Source: Salipaludibacillus sp. CUR1
GTDB taxonomy: Bacteria > Bacillota > Bacilli > Bacillales > Salisediminibacteriaceae
DNA length: 48,819 nt
Assembly (NCBI RefSeq): GCF_021028955.1
Contig: NZ_JAIWPE010000030.1
Span: 1-48,819 of the forward strand
Direction: 5' to 3'
Shown here: piece after piece, positions 30,976 to 39,208 of the stretch
How the letters are laid out: each line of letters opens with the position of its first letter
How positions within the stretch are numbered: position 1 is the stretch's first letter
Made by a program: the position numbers and the translations under genes
The notes under the pieces: model-generated
What the model was told of the DNA's origin: nothing
Databases searched by the model: none
What the model saw: the letters and a program-made list of their open reading frames with translations, nothing else

Positions 30976-31632
30976 ATGAATGAAATGTTACAAGAAAAAA
31001 CATTTCCTTTTGGAAAAGAAGTCAAAGAAGAAACAACCAGTGAAATAACTTATGAGTACGGAGCCGCCGTACCTAAACTGTTCGCAGGATTCACAGCCGT
31101 GGCTGCCATCGGCTGGCTGGTAAGCATATTCCTGAGCGGCGTCCATTTCTGGGTACTGCCACTACCAGCAGGCTTCGAAGTCGCAGGAACACCATGGGCC
31201 GTCATGACCAGTGAATTCGCCTATGTACTCGGCATTCCATTAGCTCTATTCGGCGCATTTTATTACCTGACTGTATTAGTCCTGTCAGCCATGTGGTTTC
31301 ACTCACGCCACCCATTAGTCCTTAAAGTATTAACGCCAATGACCGCGATCGGAGTCATCGCTTCAGCAGTCTTTGTTTATCTGCAATTATTTGTTATCGA
31401 AGCTATCTGCCCATTCTGTATGGTATCCGCTGGAGCAACAACGATCCTCTTTACACTCGAATTAATCATGCTCAAGAAAAGCAGCCTGCCGTCACTGCGC
31501 CAGCTGATCCGCAACGCACCCGCTGCCTTCGACCGCAAAGGCGTCACATGGATGCTCTTTATGTTCGGCGTCTCATCACTAGTCGTACTAGGCTTCTGGT
31601 TCGTCACACTGCTTCCGGTAGCCAACCTGTAA
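30976..31632 (+). CDS. VKOR-like membrane protein lacking the loop cysteine pair
   Basis: The 218-residue protein starts at ATG 30976 behind GGAGGGG. Five membrane segments are predicted. SEFAYVLGIPLALFGAFYYL and AICPFCMVSAGAT match the vitamin K epoxide reductase family, with the active-site CxxC at Cys145 and Cys148. The loop that normally carries a second Cys pair before the S-x-Y/F-A-x-x-x-G-I-P motif reads GTPWAVMTSEFA without cysteine. A thioredoxin-like partner domain is absent. The CstR/CsoR-type operators suggest a role in sulfide/persulfide or copper stress at the membrane; this is inferred. Confidence 0.78.
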   Translation: MNEMLQEKTFPFGKEVKEETTSEITYEYGAAVPKLFAGFTAVAAIGWLVSIFLSGVHFWVLPLPAGFEVAGTPWAVMTSEFAYVLGIPLALFGAFYYLTVLVLSAMWFHSRHPLVLKVLTPMTAIGVIASAVFVYLQLFVIEAICPFCMVSAGATTILFTLELIMLKKSSLPSLRQLIRNAPAAFDRKGVTWMLFMFGVSSLVVLGFWFVTLLPVANL

Positions 31633-31670
31633 AATACTTAACCCTTTATGGGAAAAATAGAGTCATAACG

Positions 31671-31712
31671 TGCCGGATCCCGCTGTTTGACCGCAACGGG
31701 GCCGGCATTTCC
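31671..31712 (+). terminator. Terminator-like hairpin after the VKOR-like gene
   Basis: TGCCGG..CCCG (31671-31682) pairs with CGGG.CCGGCA (31697-31707), followed by TTTCCTTT. Confidence 0.6.
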
Positions 31713-31770
31713 TTTGACACCACGATTTTAAGTATATTAAACTTACGGGAAACGACTACTTAAAGGTTTT

Positions 31771-31890
31771 CTAGGGTTCCGCGGCATATAGGGCCGGCCA
31801 GGTCCGAGAGAAAACCCGCAGCAAAGCTGTGACACGGAGGGACAAAAGCCCGGGAGAAACTATTTCACATAGTGTTCTCCCGGTTTTTTA
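31771..31890 (+). ncRNA. ykkC-class riboswitch (probably guanidine-I) with overlapping terminator
   Basis: CTAGGGTTCCGCGG (31771-31784), GGTCCGAGAGAAAAC (31801-31815) and ACACGGAGGGACAAAAGCCC (31832-31851) then GGGAGA are the hallmark blocks of ykkC RNA. The terminator CCGGGAGAA (31850-31858)/TTCTCCCGG (31875-31883) with six T shares bases with the aptamer's 3' end, so ligand binding should prevent termination (an ON switch). Subtype 1 (guanidine) is my best reading; ppGpp- or PRPP-binding ykkC variants share most of these blocks. Confidence 0.88.
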
Positions 31891-31925
31891 TTTGTCAGGC
31901 GGATGCTGCACAGGAGGTTATGAAC

Positions 31926-32771
31926 ATGGCATTAGTATACGGACTAGTTACAGCAATGGCATTCGGAGTGGGTGATTTTCTCGCAGGGCAGGTGACCAAA
32001 CGCGTCCCTACACTGCTCGTCGTCCTTTACGCCCAGCTCGTCGGCGTAATGATGATGCTGCCGGTTGGGTTAATGAGCGGCCAGGCGGCCAGTGTCGATG
32101 CGTTCATGTGGGGATCACTGGGCGGCTTGTCACTCGGAATCGGCTTTCTATTTTATTTCAGCGCCTTGTCACGAGGAAAAATGGGGGTCGTCTCTTCCGT
32201 TGCGGGGATTCTGTCAGCCCTTGTTCCGGTCGCCACGGGTCTGGCTATAGGCGAACGTCCCGGAGCCGGGGCGCTCATCGCCGTCGTTTTAATTGCACTG
32301 GCCATCATCCTGATTTCAAAAAAAGAACCGGAAAAACAATCGGCCAGTCAAGCCGGTTCAGCGGTGCTCATACAGGCGGCACTGGCTGGCGTCCTGATCG
32401 GTCTGCTCTTCGTCTTTCTTCACATACCGGCAAACGACGAGAGCATGTGGACGGTATTTTTCACGATGACAGGTGCTTTCACAGCCGTGGCGGCCTTACT
32501 GATTTTCCGGAGAGCAAATATATTTGATATCAACAAAAAAGCCTGGATCTTTATACTGGGGAACGGTTTCCTGCAGACATTCGGTGCCGTAACGTACGTT
32601 CTGGGAGTCAGTATCGGACTCATGTCCATCGTGGCCCTTGCCGGTGCCCTGTCACCACTGTTCACTCTCATCTGCGCCAGACTGTTCATCAGTGAACGCC
32701 TGAACCGCCTCCAAATCGCAGGCGTTGCTCTGGCACTTACAGGTATTAGTTTGCTGGTGGTTTATACGTGA
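31926..32771 (+). CDS. EamA/DMT-superfamily transporter
   Basis: The 281-residue protein starts at ATG 31926, 8 nt after AGGAGG (31912-31917); ATG 31920 is too close. Ten membrane helices in two EamA repeats; the second ends ALSPLFTLICARLFISERLN, the usual last-helix region of EamA proteins. VYGLVTAMAFGVGDFLAG opens the first repeat. The ykkC riboswitch in front suggests export of guanidinium or a related compound. Known guanidine exporters are small SMR (Gdx) proteins, distant members of the same superfamily. Confidence 0.85.
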   Translation: MALVYGLVTAMAFGVGDFLAGQVTKRVPTLLVVLYAQLVGVMMMLPVGLMSGQAASVDAFMWGSLGGLSLGIGFLFYFSALSRGKMGVVSSVAGILSALVPVATGLAIGERPGAGALIAVVLIALAIILISKKEPEKQSASQAGSAVLIQAALAGVLIGLLFVFLHIPANDESMWTVFFTMTGAFTAVAALLIFRRANIFDINKKAWIFILGNGFLQTFGAVTYVLGVSIGLMSIVALAGALSPLFTLICARLFISERLNRLQIAGVALALTGISLLVVYT

Positions 32772-33180
32772 TCACACCTGTACCGGTTTAACGTCACTTT
32801 TCCGTTTCTTTAGAGTTTTTACTATTACTCCACCACCGAAAGCTCCCGCTTTTTCATATTCTTAATTTTATATGTATATAGGTTGAAATGACTTGGACTG
32901 CAGATAGCTCTTTCCTTATGTAATGACGGTTTCTTTTGCTTATGCTCAGCGAGCAGGTGTAAAAGGGTCGTCATTTTTTAGAATCAAAGGCTATAGCATA
33001 CAAAGGACTTACAATGAGTTGAAATAAATAATCGATGCTACATGAGAAAGGGAGGTTTGTGACTATAACAAACGTTCCGATAATTATCTTACCTTTTAAA
33101 ACCAAACAGCCAGACCCGTGATAATATCTGTTATGCCTCATGGTAAAATAAGGATATAAATGAAGGGGAGGACGAGGAGA
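32772..33180. other. Intergenic region with weak terminators
   Basis: GAAAGC/GCTTTTTC (about 32838-32856) and AATGACG/CGTCATT (32922-32975) with T-runs could end the EamA transcript. No gene is seen. Confidence 0.4.
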
Positions 33181-34232
33181 ATGAGTTTGAGAGATAAGAC
33201 AATAGAAGAACTGGAGGCAATGTTGTATGAGGCGGGGGAAGAAGAGCCGGGGGACTTAAATTCAGGATACTGGTATATCATTTTTATACATGAAGTACTT
33301 CATAATAAATATGTCTTGCAGGCTAAACGGACAGGAGATGAAACAGATCAGAATATTGTCCAATATTCTAAAAAGAAGCTTATTTCCGAGTGGATCGATT
33401 ACGGGACTTATTTGAAAAAAGCACGACAAAGAGGGAGACAGATGCAGAAAGGACGCTGAGGAAAGTACTGAAGTATGAACCATCTCACCCAATGGCGCAT
33501 TACCGGCTCGGTTTTCTGGCATATAAACAACAAAATTACAAACGCGCCAGCCTTCATTTTGACACAGCGCTCGTATCGACGGGCGATTTCGGGAAATACA
33601 ACCTGAACAGCCAGCAGCGTTTCCAGACTAATATGTACTTAGTGAATGCCTTTCTTCTCCAAGCCGAAGCGGCACGAAAACAGATGATAAAGATAGCGGA
33701 CGAGGAAGCCATGGATTATGAACCGCTGGCTGCCTACAAGATGTCGCAGCTATACGATCTCGTGGCCAATAACGATGCCTACCTGCAGGCACACGCATTT
33801 GTAAAACATACCCCTGATGGCAAAACAGCGTGTTCAAAGGACCACTGTGAGAAAACATTCGATAGTTTTGATAACGATCTGACCCTTATTCTGTATATAT
33901 CGGACCATGAATGCAAGGTGAAGTTTTCAGACGAAAGTGATACGATTCCAATCAGCCAGGCAAAAGATTTAAAGACATTTCTGTTAGGGAGTTCAGTTGA
34001 CAGGCCGGTGGAGGCCTCTGCTTTTGACTCACCGACCGGCATACCCGGGGATGAGATGAAGGAGGATACCTATTCACAACGTGTGCGGCGTTTAAACCGT
34101 AAACTCTCCCAGATTGAGGTACCGAAGCTGATTGACAGTGCCGAACGTAATAATGGACAGAGAAGACGCTATTATTACAATGGACAAGTGCCTTATATTA
34201 TCATGGAGCGGGTCGCAGAAGATAACGCCTAA
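33181..34232 (+). pseudogene. TPR-repeat protein split by a -1 frameshift at an A6 tract
   Basis: The first frame (ATG 33181, GGGGAGGA about 8 nt upstream) runs MSLRDKTIEELEAMLYEAGE to a stop at 33457-33459. The second frame is open from about 33390 to 34232 and carries a clear TPR unit, ERTLRKVLKYEPSHPMAHYR then LGFLAYKQQNYKRASLHFD. Shifting back one base at TTG-AAA-AAA-GC (33410-33420) joins them as YLKK-STTKRETDAERTLRK into one protein of about 350 residues. Loss of one A from an A7 tract, a sequencing error, or true -1 slippage would all explain it. Otherwise a soluble TPR protein of unknown role. Confidence 0.65.
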
Positions 34233-34322
34233 CCACGCAACTTCATGGTATATATAGCGTTGACAGGGGTGTCAACTAAATTATGGAATAATATAAGTAT
34301 CAAAGAAAGGGAGCTGATGCTT

Positions 34323-34865
34323 ATGAAAACATGGGGGCAGTTACTTACTCGAAACGGATTTCTAGCAGAGCAGCATGGCAGCAGTGAGGTATTTTGCATG
34401 CACGAATCATTAGAGAATATGCAATTTTTAATTGACCTACTGGAAAAACTTGAAGTGGTTTATACAACTGATTGTATGACTGTCATGTTTCAAAGTGAAC
34501 CCGTATCAGAGCAGGACTGGATCGAAGCTTATGAGAGAATGGCGTGCACACGGACAGAGGAGCTTTTCAACTGGGAAGACTACCGAGGTGTCAGGCTCTG
34601 TAAACTGGATGTGTATATCAGTGGGATCGTCCGCCATCTGAACAGGCTCGGTCTCCAAACAGGGATGAGCTGTGATGGTCACGGCCGCAGAAATCCGGCG
34701 ATAAGGATCGTGAACGAAAGCGATATACCTCTAGCGAAGAAAGTGCTCACAGGGGCAGGGGCCTCAAGGCTGGATATCAGAGCCAAACGAATCAGTTTCA
34801 GGACAATTGACCGTACCCATTTACTCGATATTGCCGAAAATCTTTCAATCGTAAAACAGGAATGA
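34323..34865 (+). CDS. Conserved hypothetical protein (180 aa)
   Basis: ATG 34323 is 9 nt after AAAGGGAG; earlier in-frame starts lack a site. The protein is soluble. RLGLQTGMSCDGHGRRNPAI is a distinctive segment with the look of a conserved catalytic or metal site (C-D-G-H-G), but I do not recognise the family. Its stop overlaps ATG 34862 of the peptidase relic (ATGA), so the two were an operon. Confidence 0.6.
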   Translation: MKTWGQLLTRNGFLAEQHGSSEVFCMHESLENMQFLIDLLEKLEVVYTTDCMTVMFQSEPVSEQDWIEAYERMACTRTEELFNWEDYRGVRLCKLDVYISGIVRHLNRLGLQTGMSCDGHGRRNPAIRIVNESDIPLAKKVLTGAGASRLDIRAKRISFRTIDRTHLLDIAENLSIVKQE

Positions 34866-35708
34866 ACAGCACAGGACAGTGAATTTATCCGCAAACAGTT
34901 ATTCTTTCACAAAATTGAACAGCTTCTACACATAGATGGGGCGAGCGGAAATGAAGAACATGTCCGCCGTCACGTAATGGAGAAGCTCGGGCAGCATGTT
35001 GACCATATGACAGTCGATAATGCAGGAAACGTCCTAGCGCAGAAAACATATAACTCCGGCCACGGCCCTGTTATTCTTCTGAATGCCCACCTCGATACGG
35101 TTGAGGGCTTCGCGCCGGAGCGTAAAATTATAAAGGATGGATCTCACTGGTCCAGTAGCGAAGGGATTCTTGGAGCGGACGACAGAGCAGGCACAGCGGT
35201 TGTCTTGGAACTTGCAAATTACCTCGAGCAGTCTGATTTCAGCGGCAGAGTAAAGTTTATCTTCACTGTCGGCGAAGAAGCGGGACTCGTGGGGGCGTGA
35301 AGAGTAGCCGAATATTTCCTGTGGGATGTTGATGCAGCCATCGTCATCGACCGCCGTAATACGCGTGATATAGTTACATCGTGCGGACTATTTATTTCAT
35401 TTTGTCATAATGCTTACGGCGATTTCATCCGAAAAATTGCTATGAAGAGCGGTTTCGAAGGATGGCAGACCGTATCGGGAGGAAGCAGTGATACACGCAT
35501 CTGGGTAGAACAAGGTATCCAGAGCGTCAACCTCTCGGCAGGCTATGAGAACGAACACACCGATGATGAAGTACTGGATGTTGATGCCACCTACCAGACA
35601 TTGAAACTCGTAGAAGCCGTCTTCGCCCAAAGCAAGGACCTAAGAAGAACTTTAAACAAAATTAAAGCTGAAACCATCAGAACATCCCGAAATAGAAGTC
35701 TTGGCTAA
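34862..35708 (+). pseudogene. M20/M42-type metallopeptidase (PepT/YqjE-like), two lesions
   Basis: ATG 34862 overlaps the previous stop but runs only six codons (MNSTGQ) before TGA. The +1 frame then carries the peptidase: EFIRKQLFFHKIEQLLHIDG, ILLNAHLDTVEGF (metal ligands H and D), ILGADDRAGTA (bridging Asp), TVGEEAGLVGA (catalytic Glu pair). TGA at 35298-35300 interrupts it, and it continues with RVAEYFLWDVDAAIVID to TAA 35706-35708. So there is a frameshift near codon 6 plus a nonsense mutation mid-gene. With all metal ligands before the stop but the lid/C-terminal part after it, the product should be inactive. Confidence 0.8.
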
Positions 35709-35714
35709 ATAAAC

Positions 35715-35753
35715 AGAAGGTACTACAGGACTATCCGGCATGTACCTTCTTTC
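35715..35753 (+). terminator. Terminator-like hairpin after the peptidase relic
   Basis: AGAAGGTAC (35715-35723) pairs perfectly with GTACCTTCT (35742-35750), followed by TTC. Confidence 0.6.
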
Positions 35754-35858
35754 AACATATTTCCCTGGAAATTTGCAAATATACTGAAAAAACGACACAG
35801 TATCTGTTATTATTTAGGTATATATACCCTGAGATGATTAGATTAGTATGGTAAGCAG

Positions 35859-36047
35859 GTGAACTATCCAGATTTTTTCAAATACTACCGCATGAGTTTT
35901 GACCTTGTCATCGAAGGGGAAGACTCCTTAAACATTTTCGATCCCAAATACTGGGTGCCATCCAATCTTTCCACTACCTTAGGAGAAATCCATAAATACC
36001 GTGTAAGTATTCTCAGCTGCAAAACAGGAGAAAAATCAGTGAAATAA
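35859..36047 (+). CDS. Hypothetical protein or gene fragment (62 aa)
   Basis: A GTG-started frame reading MNYPDFFKYYRMSFDLVIEG and ending TGEKSVK. The ribosome binding site is poor. Another open fragment downstream (about 36095-36190, EYKTGAVVMIPGVHSQWPER) has the look of coding sequence in another frame. Both may be remains of one decayed gene at the edge of the defence island. Confidence 0.3.
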   Translation: MNYPDFFKYYRMSFDLVIEGEDSLNIFDPKYWVPSNLSTTLGEIHKYRVSILSCKTGEKSVK

Positions 36048-36228
36048 GTCTATATAATGACTCTCTGCAGAAAAGAAACGAAGAGTAGAAGTTTTTCAAG
36101 GAAGATTATTTACTGGAATATAAAACAGGAGCAGTGGTAATGATACCAGGTGTTCACAGCCAGTGGCCAGAACGATGGATAGAGGGTTTTAGTAATCAGT
36201 TTAATTGATAGTTGAAGGAGGAAATATC
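36048..36228. other. Boundary sequence before the defence operon
   Basis: It has the possible coding remnant described with the preceding entry. I could not fix a promoter for the operon by eye. Confidence 0.3.
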
Positions 36229-37446
36229 ATGCCTCAGTCGCTGGGAATACAACTCGGTTGGATTGATTATTCCAATGAGCATAAAAAGAAAGTTTTAACT
36301 GTGCTTGATGCACTCTCAGCACCAGAAGCAGTTGACGAGCTGGGGATCGGGATAGTCAGAGATGGTTTTGCTAATATACTTTTCCCCGGAACTTCAACGA
36401 TCCAGACGAGGGCAAAGTATTTCTTCATTGTGCCATATATTTTGATGGAATTGGAAAAAGAAAAAAACCTTAACCCTGAAAAACTGTTAAGCAAGCTGGT
36501 AGATATTGAAATTGATCTTATAGAAGTATTGGCACAGCAGAGCAAGGATGGGGTAATTGGGAAGCGGGCAGGCAAAAAGCTAAAAAGAAAACCCTCCAGT
36601 ATTTATTGGAACGGTCTGCGAATGTACGGTATATTTAAACATCCTTCATTATCGATTGAAGGCTATGCAAAAGCTGTTACTACGTTGAAACGAGAGGAAC
36701 TTTCCTTAATAAACAGTGGGTTTCAAGATAGTGAGAAGGATAGCGATGACTCAGATGTCACAATGGGTACGGGTACAGGGAGCTTTTGGAGATGTCTTCT
36801 GCCTGAAGAAAACTGGAAAAATACACTCACAATGGATCTTACATATAATGAAGCACAATATTTAAAAGAACGGATAATCAAATCCCCTTTATCTAAGGAC
36901 AGTCTCTTTTCGTATGTATTAAAAAACTGTGCTGATAAGGTAATTGAAATTGCTGATTTTGATGCCATTGGGAAAACTATTGATTTACCGCTTACTATAA
37001 AAGAAGATTATGAATTAGCAAGGAAATTCAGTAATTTTATATACGGAGCAAACATACGTTACAACGTCATTTTATCAAAAGGAGAAAATAGAGAGGCTGA
37101 GTCAGCATGGGAAGAATGGTACAACAGTAACTTTGTGAGAAACAACTTTCAGGATTTTAATTATATGGAAGTAAACCAGCGGCTGGAACTCAAAAATTTA
37201 AGGTTAATCAGCTTTTTACGAAACTGGTACGAAGCTGTTCTTAACGGCAGTCTCGATGAAATAGACAGCTTAATTATCGCCAGGGAAATCGAGCTTAAAT
37301 CAAAGGAGCGGGCGAAGCTGAATAACAGCCAGGTGTATGACTGGAAAGGAAAAGAATGGCTAGGCGGGAAGCTTCAGTATCGTTTTAAAAATACGAGTCG
37401 GCTTATTGAAGATATTGTGAAGGGGTTGAAGGGAGACAATGTTTAA
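36229..37446 (+). CDS. DUF6361-family protein, first gene of defence operon
   Basis: The 405-residue protein starts at ATG 36229 behind GAAGGAGG (36214-36221). The N-terminus LGWIDYSNEHKKKVLTVLDA, then VDELGIGIVRDGFANILFPG and TSTIQTRAKYFFIVPYIL are the conserved opening of DUF6361 proteins. The rest is helical with no motif I can name. It overlaps the PLD gene by 8 bp. DUF6361, PLD-nuclease and helicase genes in this order are what I recall for the anti-phage system Azaca (ZacA-ZacB-ZacC); that name is from memory and should be checked. DUF6361 may be the sensor or DNA-loading subunit (inferred). Confidence 0.8.
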   Translation: MPQSLGIQLGWIDYSNEHKKKVLTVLDALSAPEAVDELGIGIVRDGFANILFPGTSTIQTRAKYFFIVPYILMELEKEKNLNPEKLLSKLVDIEIDLIEVLAQQSKDGVIGKRAGKKLKRKPSSIYWNGLRMYGIFKHPSLSIEGYAKAVTTLKREELSLINSGFQDSEKDSDDSDVTMGTGTGSFWRCLLPEENWKNTLTMDLTYNEAQYLKERIIKSPLSKDSLFSYVLKNCADKVIEIADFDAIGKTIDLPLTIKEDYELARKFSNFIYGANIRYNVILSKGENREAESAWEEWYNSNFVRNNFQDFNYMEVNQRLELKNLRLISFLRNWYEAVLNGSLDEIDSLIIAREIELKSKERAKLNNSQVYDWKGKEWLGGKLQYRFKNTSRLIEDIVKGLKGDNV

Positions 37447-39208
37447 ACCAGCAGAAGATAGACTGAATTACAGCCATTTGCTTACCCCTCCTGAAGGCTA
37501 TACTGTAGAGTTTGCTGCAGGTACAACCTACTCTTTAGATCTGGAAGCATTAGTAGGTATTCCTATGTCTATGTTTCTTTCTGAAGAAATGGAAAGCAGC
37601 TTTCTTGAAAATCCAATTGCTGTTCTGGAAGGGCTTCGCAGAAGTGCAGATAAATTTATTCTCTTTTCAGAGGCTGGCCAGACCAAAGTCCCTCAGAACA
37701 GTAATCTAGTTTTTTCCTTGCTGGAAACAAGTGTAAATGAAATAGCTTTAAAAAGTGAGAAGTCATTCCATCCAAAGATTTGGCTCATCAAATTTAAGAA
37801 TGAGAGCAATGAGATACTATACCGACTTATTGTGTTGACGAGGAACCTTACTTTTGACCGAAGCTGGGATATGGCCATAGCTCTGGATGGCAAAATGAAT
37901 AAGGAAAAGACGTCAAAAAACCGGCCTATTGCTGATTTTTTTGCTTTCCTTCTCTCCTATGTCAATAACAACAGGCAGAAAAAAGAAATTAATGCTATGA
38001 TTTCAGATCTCGCTTTTGTACATTTTGAGAGTAAAGACAAACATTTTAAAAACGTAGATTTTCTGCCACTTGGGCTACAGGAATATAATATTGCTAAGAC
38101 CGAGTTATTTAATACATACCATAATTTGCTAGTTATTTCTCCTTTTTTGAGTAAGGAAATGGTTGAAAAGCTGAATGAGAAAGCACTGATTAATTCTGAT
38201 AGAACACTAATAACAAGAAAATCAGAAATTTCAAAACTTGATGAGAAGCTGCTGGGAGACATAAACGTATATGCTTTAAAGGATATTATAGTAGATGGAG
38301 AAGAGAACCTTAGTGAGGGTGGAGAAATAATTGAGGACTACTACAAACAGGATATTCATGCAAAAATGTACGCCAGAACTAAATATAATAAACACGAGTT
38401 TTACATCGGTTCAGCCAACTGTTCTCATAATGCTTTTAATGGAAATGTAGAGTTTCTTTTGAAGTTTGACTATGTGAAAAGGGGATTCAAGCTTATAGAT
38501 ATTCTCAAGGATCTTTTTGGAGAGGAAGATAGTGAGAATCCTTTTGAAAAAATCGAAGCAATCCCTGAGGAAGAAGAAACTGAGTCAGATATCATGGAAA
38601 TGCTGCAAAAAACAATCAAAAAATTATGCCGGACAAACCCTAAAGGTAAGGTAAGGGAATTAAACGCCGGCTACGATCTTGAAATTCGGTTTGATTCTGT
38701 CCCTAAAGAAGCTCAGCTTATAATCATGCCATTACTTAGCGGTAAAGAAAGGAGAGTTACTCCTTATACTGTAATAAATGATCTCAGTTTGAGTGAGCTG
38801 GGGGAATTTTATATAGTTAAAGCTATTAAAGAAGAAGCTGAAGTCAAAAGAGTGATAAAAATTAACACAGAGAACATGCCGGAAGAAAGGGATAACGATA
38901 TCTATAAAAGGATTATTAAAGACAAGCATACTTTTTTTAAGTATGTTGCGTTCCTCCTTTCTGATAATGCTCTCATGGCTGCTTTGGAGCATGGAGAAAT
39001 TCATAAAGGGGCTGGGAAATGGGAGCAATCTTCTTTTTTTATGCCTGTTCTTTACGAGACTATGTTAAAAGCGGCTTCAAGTTCACCTGAGAAGTTAAAG
39101 GATATAGAAAGTATTGTCAAAATGATTCAAGATGACGAGATTGTCCCTGAAGAATTTTATGAGCTTTATAATACATTCCTCAAGGCTGTAAAGAAGGTGA
39201 AAAGATGA
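37439..39208 (+). CDS. Phospholipase-D-like nuclease, second gene of defence operon
   Basis: The 589-residue protein shows two HKD-like half-sites. The first is SFHPKIWLIKF (H about 110) followed by LTRNLTFDRSWD; the second is DIHAKMYARTKY (H about 307) followed by FYIGSANCSHNAFNGNVEF. Paired H-x-K plus downstream N/S residues are the PLD-nuclease arrangement, so DNA cleavage without metal is likely. The C-terminal 200 residues have no motif I recognise. ATGTTTAA and ATGA overlaps with its neighbours show strict co-translation. Confidence 0.82.
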   Translation: MFKPAEDRLNYSHLLTPPEGYTVEFAAGTTYSLDLEALVGIPMSMFLSEEMESSFLENPIAVLEGLRRSADKFILFSEAGQTKVPQNSNLVFSLLETSVNEIALKSEKSFHPKIWLIKFKNESNEILYRLIVLTRNLTFDRSWDMAIALDGKMNKEKTSKNRPIADFFAFLLSYVNNNRQKKEINAMISDLAFVHFESKDKHFKNVDFLPLGLQEYNIAKTELFNTYHNLLVISPFLSKEMVEKLNEKALINSDRTLITRKSEISKLDEKLLGDINVYALKDIIVDGEENLSEGGEIIEDYYKQDIHAKMYARTKYNKHEFYIGSANCSHNAFNGNVEFLLKFDYVKRGFKLIDILKDLFGEEDSENPFEKIEAIPEEEETESDIMEMLQKTIKKLCRTNPKGKVRELNAGYDLEIRFDSVPKEAQLIIMPLLSGKERRVTPYTVINDLSLSELGEFYIVKAIKEEAEVKRVIKINTENMPEERDNDIYKRIIKDKHTFFKYVAFLLSDNALMAALEHGEIHKGAGKWEQSSFFMPVLYETMLKAASSSPEKLKDIESIVKMIQDDEIVPEEFYELYNTFLKAVKKVKR

